From JBFEYJ01 sp041562215 (GTDB taxonomy: Bacteria; Pseudomonadota; Gammaproteobacteria; Thiohalomonadales; Thiohalomonadaceae): a stretch of 64,000 bases of DNA. Below, one piece after another: positions 1 through 8,087 of the stretch. The first letter of the stretch is position 1, and each line of letters starts with the position of its first letter. The stretch covers positions 1 through 64,000 of the forward strand of contig JBFEYJ010000001.1 of assembly GCA_041562215.1 (NCBI GenBank), written 5' to 3'. Below the pieces are notes generated by a model, which saw only the letters and a program-made list of their open reading frames with translations, ran no database searches and had not been told where the DNA came from. Both the position numbers and the translations under genes were made by a program.

Positions 1-108
1 ACTAATTGTGGCGCTGATTTATATGAGGTTATTGAACAGGCAAAAAACAACAAAGTAAGTTTCAGGTACTGCCCACAGTGCGGTAGCCAGGTTGATATAT
101 CAGCATGA
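1..108 (+). CDS. C-terminal end of a zinc-ribbon protein (partial)
   Basis: The first frame is open from the window edge to a TGA and encodes 35 residues. They contain a Cys at residue 3 and a YCPQCGSQ knuckle at residues 23-30, the second half of a typical small zinc ribbon. Only the tail is visible, so neither the start nor the function can be given. A stem-loop at 173-205 lies about 65 bases downstream. The gene converges on the minus-strand redox fusion gene that ends at 431. Confidence 0.6.
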   Translation, partial: TNCGADLYEVIEQAKNNKVSFRYCPQCGSQVDISA

Positions 109-430
109 ATATAACCATACAAGACGCTTCATCCGACCCTGAAATTTGCGGCAGGGGCCTCCCCTAGTTTTGCACACACCTAACCAATAATTTGTTAGAT
201 GTGTGAAATAGCTAAAAAAAATCAAGTTGATTTTCATGATAATTCATTCAAGGTAACTGCTGTTGAATTGGGGCCTTGCCTGGCGTACAGGCTCAAGATG
301 TAGCAAAAGTGCGCGGTATCCAGCTGTCAGGCCTTACCGTTGGAAGAAAGAATATCGAGACGGTGTTATTAAAAAGCCAACCAAGGTGCGCCCGGCGGCA
401 ACCCCCTACTGTTATAACTCCATTTATCCC
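109..430. other. Non-coding stretch between convergent genes
   Basis: No reading frame here looks genuine; short plus-strand frames near 263-596 are antisense to the end of the redox fusion gene. The only structure I see is the stem-loop at 173-205, followed by an A-rich run near 212-220. Confidence 0.5.
173..205 (+). terminator. Stem-loop, possible terminator of the zinc-ribbon gene
   Basis: Two 12-base arms, CACACACCTAAC (173-184) and GTTAGATGTGTG (194-205), pair with one G-T wobble around a 9-base loop. There is no clean T-tract on the plus strand after it, so intrinsic termination is only a possibility. It could equally be an RNA-stability hairpin. Confidence 0.35.
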
Positions 431-2092
431 TCAGACCGTCTCAAGATATTTATGCACGAGACTTACCGCCACGGCACCCTGCCCCACTGCTGAGGCTACC
501 CGCCGAATCACGCCGTGCCGGACATCGCCTGCAGCGAAGATCCCCGGCACACTGGTTTCCAACAGAAATGGATCACGTTTCAGTTTCCAGTTTTGAGGTC
601 TACGACCATTACGGATCAGGTCCTGACCGGTATAGATGAATCCGGCCTCATCCCGCTCGACGAGGTTACCGAGAAAACCTGTGCCGGGAACGGCACCGAT
701 AAAAATGAAAATCGCATCAGCGGGTACGGTTTCACTATGGTCGGTCTTGTTGTTCTTGATCGTAATAGTCTCAAGATGCTCGTTACCGTCCACGGCTGCA
801 ACTTCCGTGTTCAACATCACCTTAATATTTTCAGTGCCGTCGATCTGCTCGATGAGGTATTGGGACATAGTGTTCTGCAGTGTATCTCGACGGAATAATA
901 TACAGACCTCACTGGCGAAACGTGACAGATACATCGCCCCCTGCCCTGCCGAATTAGCACCGCCAACGACGTAGACTCGTTTCCCCCTATAGTTTGTCGC
1001 TTCGGAAGCCGCCGCACCGTAGTACACCGAGCCACCGATAAAGGGCTTGATTCCGGGTACATCGAGCTGACGGACCTCGACGCCGGTTGAGATCAGGAGC
1101 GCATGACAGCTCAACTCGCTGCCATCGCTTAGCGTCACATAGCGGTAGGGATCTTCTCTACGCACCCCCGTCACTTGCCGGGCGGTCACCATCTCGGCGC
1201 CAAGACGCTGTGCCTGGCTCATTGCGCGTCGCGCCAGGTCAGCACCGCTGATCCCCTGCGGGAAACCCAGATAGTTTTCGATGCGCGAGCTTGTTCCGGC
1301 CTGCCCTCCGGCAGCTTCCCGCTCGATCACGATGGTTCGCAGTCCCTCGGAGGCGCCATACACGGCACCGGCCAGTCCGGCGGGGCCGGCGCCGATGATG
1401 ATCAGATCATAAAACGGCTGCTTGGCCTGGGTCGACATACCCACCTTGGCAGCCAGGGTGCTGATGTCCGGGGACACCAGGGTGCTGCCGTCAGGAAAGA
1501 ACACTACCGGCAACTGGGGGCGCTCATTACCGGTCGATTCAACCAGCTCTCTCGCCGCCTGGTCGCGCTCGATATCCAACCACTGATACGGGATCTGGCA
1601 ACGAGCGAGGAACTCTTTCACATAGTGCGAACTCGCCGACCACAAGGTACCGGCCACACGTATGCCGTCGTAGGGTGCCGGGACGCTGGCAAGCCAGTCA
1701 CTCAACAGGTCGTCCAACACCGGATAGAGACGCTCCTCAGGCGGGTCCCAGGGCTTCATTAGGTAGTAGTCGAGATTGATTGCGTTGATGCTGGCAATCG
1801 CGGCATCCGTATCGGCGTAGGCGGTGAGCAGCACCTTTTTGGTTTCAGGATAGAGCTTGATGGCCTCTCCCAGAAACTCAACACCATTAATGCCGGGCAT
1901 TCGCTGGTCCACCAGGAATAGCGCGATCGGATCGTTCCTGCGCTTGAACTCCTGCACTGTCTCCAGTGCATCCTCACCGGAACCCGCCTTAACGATCCGG
2001 TAGTCCTTCTGATAATTCGCCTGCAGGTCCCGTGCGATTGCGTTAAGCACATGCGGCTCGTCATCGATAGTCATAATGATTGGCTTAGCCAT
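431..2092 (-). CDS. Response regulator / glutaredoxin-like / thioredoxin-reductase-like fusion
   Basis: A 553-residue cytosolic three-part protein. Residues 1-130 are a canonical receiver with D10-D11, phosphoacceptor D62, T90 and K113. Residues about 140-220 look like a glutaredoxin/thioredoxin fold in which the expected CxxC is WSASS (151-155), so it cannot form the usual disulfide. Residues about 225-553 are a class II pyridine nucleotide-disulfide oxidoreductase: FAD-binding GAGPAGLAG near 234, an NADPH-binding GGANSAG near 377, and a C-terminal FAD motif ending in AAGDVR. The usual active-site CATC is replaced by YYGAAASEA at 357-365. It is therefore probably an FAD/NADPH oxidoreductase controlled by phosphorylation rather than a thioredoxin reductase. 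Its start lies 25 bases after the kinase gene that ends at 2118, so the pair is a likely operon. The ATG is preceded by an AAGGAG ribosome site. Confidence 0.9.
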   Translation of the reverse strand: MAKPIIMTIDDEPHVLNAIARDLQANYQKDYRIVKAGSGEDALETVQEFKRRNDPIALFLVDQRMPGINGVEFLGEAIKLYPETKKVLLTAYADTDAAIASINAINLDYYLMKPWDPPEERLYPVLDDLLSDWLASVPAPYDGIRVAGTLWSASSHYVKEFLARCQIPYQWLDIERDQAARELVESTGNERPQLPVVFFPDGSTLVSPDISTLAAKVGMSTQAKQPFYDLIIIGAGPAGLAGAVYGASEGLRTIVIEREAAGGQAGTSSRIENYLGFPQGISGADLARRAMSQAQRLGAEMVTARQVTGVRREDPYRYVTLSDGSELSCHALLISTGVEVRQLDVPGIKPFIGGSVYYGAAASEATNYRGKRVYVVGGANSAGQGAMYLSRFASEVCILFRRDTLQNTMSQYLIEQIDGTENIKVMLNTEVAAVDGNEHLETITIKNNKTDHSETVPADAIFIFIGAVPGTGFLGNLVERDEAGFIYTGQDLIRNGRRPQNWKLKRDPFLLETSVPGIFAAGDVRHGVIRRVASAVGQGAVAVSLVHKYLETV

Positions 2093-2117
2093 TTTCCAAT
2101 CTCCTTCGCATCATTGA

Positions 2118-4343
2118 TCATTCGGCAGGATTGAAATTCATCGGCAAGCGAACCGTAAAACTGGTGCTGCCCGGCTCTGACTTTACCGACATTTGCCCCA
2201 GGTGTTTCTGAACAATCAGGTTGCGACTGATATTAAGTCCCAGTCCTGTACCTTTGCCGGGACCCTTGGTGGTGAAAAAAGGATCGAATATCTTCGACAG
2301 GTTTTCCGCAGGTATTCCCGGACCATCGTCCTCGATTTCGACCACAACCCAGCGATCCTCAGGGTGTGCCCGCACAACCAGCGTGCCTTCGCCATTCATC
2401 GCATCGATCGCGTTGTCGATGATGTTCGTCCAGACCTGGTTCAATTCTCCTGCGTAGGCCTGAATAACCGGTAAGTCATCGGCGTACTCACGGACCACGG
2501 TGACGCCCCGCTTCAATTTGTTGTGAAGGATGATCAGCGTGTTATCCAACCCCTCTCGCACATCGACAGATTGCACCGGCGCCTGATCCATGTAGGTGTA
2601 GGTCTTGAGCGCCTTGACCAGCTCAACAATACGCCCGGTGCCGATACTGATCTCACGAACCAGACTGTGGATCGCGAACTTAAGGCTCAACCACTCGATG
2701 ACCACAGGGAACTGTGGTTCAGTGAAGAATTTCGCCAGCTCATCCAGCTCCTTCTGGGCGTAGCCGAAGCTGACAAGCTCCGCCACCAGATCGCCGCTGG
2801 TATCAATGTTTCTCGATTGCAGCCACTGTTCCAGGGCGGCTTCACGATCGCTGCGGGTGAGGGCATTTAACGCGGGAGGTTCCCGCGAGCGCCGCCTGGC
2901 GATCTCATCGAGCTCCAACAACTGCCCGGCCTGCTTCTCATCAAAGGAGACCTCACGCATTCTGACCTGAACGCTTTGCCACTTCGCGAACGTCTCCTGC
3001 AGCTGCGCGGCACTGCGTTGTGCCGCCGCGGCAGGGTTATTCAGTTCGTGCGCCATACCGGCGCTGAGCTTTCCCAATGAGGCCATCTTTTCCTGCATGA
3101 TAAGCTGGCTATGCATCTGATTAAGCTTGTCCAGGGTCTCTTCCAGCTCATCGTTCTTTCGCTTCATCTCCTCCGTTTTTTCACGCAATGCCTGCTCGCT
3201 CTGCCGGAGCGCTTCTTCCGCCCGCTTGCGTTCACCGATGTCGCGGATGATGCCGGTGTAATAGCGCTCGTCACGAACCGTCCAGGTCGAGAGTGAGAGC
3301 TCGATCGGCAACTCCTCGCCGTTTTTGGTCCGAGCCGCCAACTCGACCGTTTTGCCGATCGCGTGAGCCTCACCGGTGTTCGTAAACCGCGCCATGCCGT
3401 TACGATGCGCCTCGTGATAACGCTCGGGAATAATGATCTCCAGACGTTGTCCAATCACCTCCTCTTCCGTGAAGCCAAGGATTCGGGTAGCCGCATTGTT
3501 CCAGCTGACAATCTCGCCGGTATGGTCAGCCGAAATGATGGCATCTATAGCAGACTCAGTAACCGAGCGGAACTTCTGCTCCGCCTGTTTGCGCTCACTG
3601 ATGTCACGGATAATGCCGGTGTAGTAACGAGCGTCATCAAGCAACCAGGTGGCCAACGACAGCTCGACAGGGAAATCGGTACCGTTCTTGCGCAACGCCG
3701 CAACCTCAACGGTCTTGCCGATGACGTTGCTCGGCCCACCCGAGCTGACCCGGTGGATACCATCCCTATGACGCTGGCGAAAACGCTCGGGAATAATGAT
3801 TTCAATTGGCCGACCAAGCACCTCATCCTCGGTGTAACCGAACAACGCTGTCGCTGCACTGTTCCAGGATCGGATGTTACCTTCAGCATCGCCGGAGATG
3901 ATGGCGTCGATTGCCGATTCCATGACTGAACGGAACTTCGCTTCCGATTCGCGTAGCGCCATGCGCACCTTGGAGACCGTCACCTGACGCTCTATCCTGG
4001 CCAGGACCTCACGCTCATCGAACGGCATAAGGATTAGGTCGTCGCCCGACAGGAGTCCCTTGACCCGGGTCTCGGCATCATCGGGCGTGGTCATGAAGAT
4101 GACAGGAAGGTCCCGGGTCTGCCTGTTGGCTTTCAGCGTGTCGAGGAGCTTGAATGGATTGGTGCCCGAAAGATGGGCATTAAGCAGTACAAGGTTGGGA
4201 TCGCATGCTGTAATGGATTCGGTCGCCGCTGTGTCGCCGGCCATACTTTTAACCGTGTAACCATCGCCCCTCAGCAGCCTTTGCAGCGCATTGGCATTCG
4301 CTACGTCATCGTCAATAATGAAAACAAAGCCACGGTCGGACAA
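2118..4343 (-). CDS. PAS-domain sensor histidine kinase with N-terminal pseudo-receiver
   Basis: A 741-residue soluble kinase. Residues 1-120 have a receiver fold with DDD at 11-13, but the phosphoacceptor position reads LVLLNAHL, giving Asn55 instead of Asp, and the conserved Lys is Met106. This domain is probably a sensing or docking module and not a phosphate acceptor. Two closely similar PAS domains follow (about 130-255 and 258-380), then a coiled coil, a dimerisation region with the phosphorylated His near residue 432 in MAHELNNP, and an ATPase domain with DDGPGIP and GKGTGLGL boxes. No membrane segments are visible. Its likely partner is the receiver of the redox fusion encoded directly downstream. 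Two perfect inverted repeats lie upstream of the start. Confidence 0.92.
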   Translation of the reverse strand: MSDRGFVFIIDDDVANANALQRLLRGDGYTVKSMAGDTAATESITACDPNLVLLNAHLSGTNPFKLLDTLKANRQTRDLPVIFMTTPDDAETRVKGLLSGDDLILMPFDEREVLARIERQVTVSKVRMALRESEAKFRSVMESAIDAIISGDAEGNIRSWNSAATALFGYTEDEVLGRPIEIIIPERFRQRHRDGIHRVSSGGPSNVIGKTVEVAALRKNGTDFPVELSLATWLLDDARYYTGIIRDISERKQAEQKFRSVTESAIDAIISADHTGEIVSWNNAATRILGFTEEEVIGQRLEIIIPERYHEAHRNGMARFTNTGEAHAIGKTVELAARTKNGEELPIELSLSTWTVRDERYYTGIIRDIGERKRAEEALRQSEQALREKTEEMKRKNDELEETLDKLNQMHSQLIMQEKMASLGKLSAGMAHELNNPAAAAQRSAAQLQETFAKWQSVQVRMREVSFDEKQAGQLLELDEIARRRSREPPALNALTRSDREAALEQWLQSRNIDTSGDLVAELVSFGYAQKELDELAKFFTEPQFPVVIEWLSLKFAIHSLVREISIGTGRIVELVKALKTYTYMDQAPVQSVDVREGLDNTLIILHNKLKRGVTVVREYADDLPVIQAYAGELNQVWTNIIDNAIDAMNGEGTLVVRAHPEDRWVVVEIEDDGPGIPAENLSKIFDPFFTTKGPGKGTGLGLNISRNLIVQKHLGQMSVKSEPGSTSFTVRLPMNFNPAE

Positions 4344-4390
4344 AGCTGCATCCCCAATTTCACTTATCTAGAATAGTTGAAATTTTCATT

Positions 4391-4459
4391 GAGTCCACAG
4401 TCTCTCATGTGGACTCCCGCGAGATCTGAGCTTTCCGTGGCCGAGGGTCTCTAACCCTC
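4391..4459. promoter_or_regulatory. Two inverted repeats upstream of the kinase/redox operon
   Basis: GAGTCCACA (4391-4399) and TGTGGACTC (4408-4416) form a perfect 9-base stem with an 8-base spacer. GAGGGT (4443-4448) and ACCCTC (4454-4459) form a second perfect 6-base stem with a 5-base loop. Both lie within 120 bases upstream of the kinase start at 4343, where an operator or leader hairpins would sit. I cannot assign a regulator, and a terminator for the small upstream frame on the same strand is an alternative. Confidence 0.4.
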
Positions 4460-4500
4460 AGCCCCCACAACACCCTGAATGCAACTCCGCACAGGGCGTT

Positions 4501-4737
4501 TCACTTAGCTCGACCTATCACGCTGTGATATTTCATCTTCCCCCCCCAGTTCCGATTTGTTAGCAAACTCTGCGGCCAAGGAGTGTCATCAAAAAACGTG
4601 ATTAACCCGTTCAAAGACTTTGACAGATCGGCATCAACTGGATAGCGGCGAAGAATGAGACATTCATGTTCCTCGGTGATACAACCCACGGCCTCTACTA
4701 TTTTTTTGAAAGGAGGTACTGAATTAATCGGCGACAC
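4501..4737 (-). CDS. Small hypothetical protein (doubtful)
   Basis: A 78-residue frame with a GTG start and no clear ribosome-binding site. The peptide is acidic to neutral, has no membrane segment and matches no family I recognise. It sits in the otherwise empty interval between the kinase operon and the divergent zinc-ribbon gene. It may be a real small gene, a decayed remnant or chance. Confidence 0.22.
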   Translation of the reverse strand: MSPINSVPPFKKIVEAVGCITEEHECLILRRYPVDADLSKSLNGLITFFDDTPWPQSLLTNRNWGGKMKYHSVIGRAK

Positions 4738-4898
4738 CTGCAGTCCGCCGAGACACTGTTCGTAAATAAAATGATGAATTTATTTGACTCGCAGCTATTT
4801 TTCATGAATACGTTAAATAGTTCCTTCTTTTTATGGATTTTGGCATAATTGCGGATTCGAATTGTAACAATGAAAGCCTCATAAAGGAGATAACAAGA

Positions 4899-5510
4899 AT
4901 GGCAAAGCTCAGTAAGGAAGACCTCAACGAGGATTACGAGTGGACTAACGTCAAACCCGATGATCCGAGAGTGAGCGGAGTTCCGGATGACACCCATTTC
5001 AACGCAAGTGAAGGCCACGAGGCTCTCTACCTCATCAATACTCTGATGAGTGAGTGGGATTTGAGGAACAAAAAGTCAGGTCTCAAGATGGAACGGATGC
5101 TTCGGGATCTTCCTTCGGAGGTCCGTAGCCAGGCAGACATAAAAATATGGATTAAAGATAAATGGAAATCGTATAAGTTCAAGGCAGCGCGGCGTAAGGT
5201 CTTGCAACCACCTGCACACCCGGCAACGGAAACTACGCAAAAGATCAAAAAAGGAGGAAAAGACCACCATTTCTGCCCCAATTGCACACGTATCACTAAA
5301 TGCAAAATCACCAAACTCACCACCAGCGATTCGACAGATACATCTCCTCAGCAGGAATTGTCGGGGATTCATTATTTCAAGCGATACCGAAAGTGTGCGA
5401 ATTGCAATAGTGAATTCGAAACGGTAGAAATAGACTCAAGCATGCTCTACGAACTCATACGATTGAGATCCATTGTTGATAAAATCAAGAGCGAGCTGAA
5501 TGCTTCCTGA
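4899..5510 (+). CDS. Zinc-ribbon protein with NrdR-like knuckles
   Basis: A 203-residue protein. I chose the internal ATG at 4899 because AAGGAG precedes it at a good distance; an ATG at 4833 is in frame but has no such site. The N-terminal half is charged and helical with no family I recognise. The C-terminal third has FCPNCTR and RKCANCNSEFETVE, a CxxC...CxxC ribbon whose spacing and F-E-T ending resemble the zinc ribbon of the repressor NrdR, but there is no ATP-cone domain. A nucleic-acid-binding or regulatory role is plausible but unproven. It stands alone, followed by two strong hairpins. Confidence 0.6.
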   Translation: MAKLSKEDLNEDYEWTNVKPDDPRVSGVPDDTHFNASEGHEALYLINTLMSEWDLRNKKSGLKMERMLRDLPSEVRSQADIKIWIKDKWKSYKFKAARRKVLQPPAHPATETTQKIKKGGKDHHFCPNCTRITKCKITKLTTSDSTDTSPQQELSGIHYFKRYRKCANCNSEFETVEIDSSMLYELIRLRSIVDKIKSELNAS

Positions 5511-5543
5511 GAGTAAAGGGAACGAAAATCGGGGATAAAATAA

Positions 5544-5601
5544 GGTGACACTGTATTTTTTCTGTCACCACCCGGCAAGTTTTAGGCCTTAAACTTGTCG
5601 G
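5544..5601. repeat. Two adjacent palindromic stem-loops
   Basis: GGTGACA (5544-5550) pairs perfectly with TGTCACC (5563-5569) around a T-rich 12-base loop. A second element, 5572-5601, is a near-perfect palindrome centred on AGGCCT, with CAAGTTT and AAACTTG arms extended by CCG/CGG. The pair begins 33 bases after the zinc-ribbon stop. It may act as a 3' transcript end, or be a small palindromic repeat family; one window cannot decide. Confidence 0.5.
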
Positions 5602-5731
5602 CTAAGATGACATCGACATTTGATGGGTAAGCTGTCCGATAAAGCCTGAATTCTCCACCTTGGGTAACAAGTAAGCATTGTTCTTTCCGCCCTTGCCGTC
5701 TTTTCGGTGAATTGGCTTTTTCTCTATCAAC

Positions 5732-5766
5732 AAAAAAGGGCGCCCGTATCAGGCGTCCTTTTTGTT
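5732..5766. terminator. Bidirectional intrinsic terminator
   Basis: AAAAAGGGCGCC and GGCGTCCTTTTT pair with one wobble around an 8-base loop, with an A-tract on the left and a T-tract on the right. Read on the minus strand it closes the long copper-related operon whose last gene ends at 5785. Read on the plus strand it would stop transcripts from the zinc-ribbon gene. Confidence 0.8.
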
Positions 5767-5784
5767 ACGGCCAGTACAGGGTTA

Positions 5785-6285
5785 TCAGTGCTGCATGGCG
5801 CCGTGGTCCATCGTGCCGTGGTCCATGCCACCCTTGTTCATCCCTTCCATACCAGCACGTACTTCATGGGTCACCACCATGGTATTGCCATCCTTGAATT
5901 CCAGAGTGATATCGACCTTGTCACCGGCCTTGAGCTGCTGTTTAGGCTTCATCAACATCAGGTGATAGCCGTTCGGCTCAAAGGTGACACTGCCGCCGGC
6001 CGGAATTTCGATCTGCTTCTGGTGCACCATCTTCGCCATGCCATCACCCATCACGGTACGATGCAGCATTACGTTGGTAAAGGCCGGGCTATTGGCGCCG
6101 ATCAAAATGGCGGGTTTGTCACTCTTGTTCATCAGGGTCATGTAACCGGCCATTGCGGCGGCTCCAGGTGGGGCCTCACGGATCCAGGTGTTATCGGCCA
6201 TTACCTGGCCTTCTGCCTGTGCCATAGCGGCCCACAAACCCATGACCAACACAACGCCCAAATGCTTAACGATTTTCATCTGCAT
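5785..6285 (-). CDS. Periplasmic copper chaperone, PCu(A)C family
   Basis: A 166-residue exported protein with a signal peptide ending near AQA-EG (residue 24). It carries the family copper-binding signature exactly: H75, ten residues, M86, twenty-one residues, H108, one residue, M110. This family binds Cu(I) in the periplasm and passes it to SCO proteins or cytochrome oxidase. The tail is an extra Met/His-rich stretch (MDHGTMDHGAMQH) that could hold more copper. It is the last gene of the TonB-linked operon and is followed by a strong terminator. A second ATG at 6279 has better spacing to the AGGA site and may be the true start. Confidence 0.93.
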   Translation of the reverse strand: MQMKIVKHLGVVLVMGLWAAMAQAEGQVMADNTWIREAPPGAAAMAGYMTLMNKSDKPAILIGANSPAFTNVMLHRTVMGDGMAKMVHQKQIEIPAGGSVTFEPNGYHLMLMKPKQQLKAGDKVDITLEFKDGNTMVVTHEVRAGMEGMNKGGMDHGTMDHGAMQH

Positions 6286-6335
6286 ACTTCCTCATGGTGG
6301 CTAAAACATCATGTAAACAACATTAAACTGCAATC

Positions 6336-7040
6336 TCAATTGAGACTAAAGCGCATCGTAAAGGCTACCGGCCAAGGCAGGCCCAGTGCCGATGGTGGTT
6401 CCGGCAGTGGCAGCGCCTCCTCCACCGCCCGCTTTGCCGCTCCGCTCAACACCGCTTGTGCGCCTTCCACGCTCAGGCCGGTAACCCTACCACCGGCCTG
6501 CAGGGTGAAGGTGACGATCACGTCACCCTCGATGTAACGGCGCCGCGCCGCCCGTGGGTAGTGCTTATGTTTCTCGATATGTGCCATCAGGCGACGCAGG
6601 TATTCCTGCTTCGCTTTCTCAATCAGCGCTGGATCCGCCACGGTGCCACTGACCGCCTCGCTGACCACGGGCACCTTATCCGCCGCCGCTGTGGTGGGTG
6701 CTGACGGTGCCGGCGGCTTCGGTAGAGGTAGTGGTTGAGGCGTAACCTCCCTGGCTCGTTCAGCGCGTATGGCCTCCCTGGGAGGCGTCGGCCGAGGCTG
6801 CGGTTCTGTCGCCTCGGTCACCTCCGGTTCAGGCTTCTCCGGTGGTGTCTCCTCCGGAACCGCCTGAGGAGTGGTCAGGGGTGACGTTGCCGATCGAAAG
6901 CTCACCCGAGTCGTATGACGCTCCTGACGTTGCTGCTCCTGATTACCGGCCAGTGAGCCGGTATTGAAGAACAACAGACCGTGTATCAGCAGAGACAGCG
7001 CTACAGCACCTGCCCAGAGCAGCGCGTCTTGTCGCATCAT
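6336..7040 (-). CDS. tonB: TonB family energy transducer
   Basis: A 234-residue protein with one N-terminal membrane segment (about residues 8-26), a long periplasmic linker rich in Pro, Glu and Lys (about 65-115), and a C-terminal TonB fold with the conserved HKHYPRAARRR stretch and a GxVTGLSV strand. It would carry proton-motive energy from ExbB/ExbD to an outer-membrane receptor. The start overlaps the exbD stop as ATGA, so translation is probably coupled. The receptor it most likely serves is the one encoded at the head of the same operon. Confidence 0.93.
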   Translation of the reverse strand: MMRQDALLWAGAVALSLLIHGLLFFNTGSLAGNQEQQRQERHTTRVSFRSATSPLTTPQAVPEETPPEKPEPEVTEATEPQPRPTPPREAIRAERAREVTPQPLPLPKPPAPSAPTTAAADKVPVVSEAVSGTVADPALIEKAKQEYLRRLMAHIEKHKHYPRAARRRYIEGDVIVTFTLQAGGRVTGLSVEGAQAVLSGAAKRAVEEALPLPEPPSALGLPWPVAFTMRFSLN

Positions 7041-7438
7041 CGTTGCTCGGTCACGATGTCCACCCCGCTCGCCCCTGCCTTGCGAGCGGCATCCAGCACC
7101 GTTACCGCCAGACCCAGAGGGGCGCCTCGATCGCCTCTCACCCGCACCAGACGATCAGTGCGCCCGCTAAGCTGCTCGGCAAGCACGGCCTCAAGGTTCT
7201 CCGGCTCGACGAAGTGATCATCGATAAGGAAATGGCCTTCGGTATTGAGCACCACCTCCAGTTGATTGTCCTCGGTCATCACCTCACCGCTGTCTGCTAC
7301 CGGCAAATCGATATTGAGCGCTTGCTCTTGCACAAAGTGTGAGGTCAGCATGAAGAACACCAACAGCAGGAAGACTATATCGATAAGCGGGGTCAGGTTC
7401 GGAACCTTGCTGCTGCGGCGACGCCCCTCAAACTGCAT
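7037..7438 (-). CDS. exbD: ExbD/TolR family biopolymer transport protein
   Basis: A 133-residue inner-membrane protein. I start it at the ATG at 7438, giving MQFEGRRRSS before the single membrane helix; a longer in-frame extension has no family resemblance. The helix opens with the family motif NLTPLIDIVFLLLVFF, where the Asp in LIDI is the proton-carrying residue. The periplasmic part ends in the usual RGDRGA and GVDIVTEQ strands. It overlaps exbB by 11 bases and tonB by 4. Confidence 0.93.
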   Translation of the reverse strand: MQFEGRRRSSKVPNLTPLIDIVFLLLVFFMLTSHFVQEQALNIDLPVADSGEVMTEDNQLEVVLNTEGHFLIDDHFVEPENLEAVLAEQLSGRTDRLVRVRGDRGAPLGLAVTVLDAARKAGASGVDIVTEQR

Positions 7439-8087
7439 GCACACTGCCCTCGCGGTGGTGGACCGTCTCGCCCTCCTCACTATCCTTATTGTGCGGTAAT
7501 TGCTCAAGTATCAGCGATGCGCAGGATCTCATGTTCTGGGCGCGGCGATCGGCCATCCCTTCGAGCATGTGCAGTAGCAACAGCACAGGGAGCGCGACCA
7601 CCAGGCCAACGCCGGTGGTCAACATGGCCTCCCAGATCCCACCGGCCAGCGCCTGGGCATCGACCCTGCCTCCGGCCTGCTCGATCACCATGAAGGCCTT
7701 GATCATGCCAAGAATCGTGCCGAGTAGTCCCAGTAACGGTGCGGTATTGCCGAGAAAGCCCAGAGTGCGAAAACCCCGCTCCATACGCTGCAACTCCGCT
7801 GAGCCGATCCGTGTTGCCACCCGTCCCAGATCGCGGATCCCTGAAGCGGCGGCGTCGAGCATGCCACGCATGATCGTTGCCTCCGGACCGTGCAGACGTT
7901 CCAGCAATGACTCGACCTCACCTTTGGGCAAAGCACCGGCGATCCTCTGCTCAAAATCTGTCGGCAACCTGCCCATCAGCAAAAACTGCATCAGCCGTTC
8001 AACAACAATCGCCAAGGCGAGAATCGAATAGCCCAGCAGCACCCAGACGACGATGCCGCCTTTATCAAAAATATCTGTCAGCATCAT
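7428..8087 (-). CDS. exbB: ExbB/TolQ/MotA family proton channel protein
   Basis: A 219-residue protein with three predicted membrane helices: one near residues 12-32, and two forming the family core with TAPLLGLLGTILGMI (about 125-140) and TTGVGLVVALPVLLLL (about 170-190). With ExbD it forms the proton-driven motor that powers TonB. The start is one of two adjacent ATGs (8087 or 8084) overlapping the upstream stop. An upstream extension in the same frame is Gly-rich and unlike the family. Confidence 0.92.
   Translation of the reverse strand: MMLTDIFDKGGIVVWVLLGYSILALAIVVERLMQFLLMGRLPTDFEQRIAGALPKGEVESLLERLHGPEATIMRGMLDAAASGIRDLGRVATRIGSAELQRMERGFRTLGFLGNTAPLLGLLGTILGMIKAFMVIEQAGGRVDAQALAGGIWEAMLTTGVGLVVALPVLLLLHMLEGMADRRAQNMRSCASLILEQLPHNKDSEEGETVHHREGSVHAV

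Noticed and set aside
431..2092. Plain thioredoxin reductase call for the redox fusion
   Set aside because: The active-site CxxC is absent, so the standard enzymatic label would be misleading despite overall similarity.
5707..6537. 276-residue plus-strand open frame
   Set aside because: Runs antisense through the copper chaperone and tonB and across the terminator; no family resemblance.
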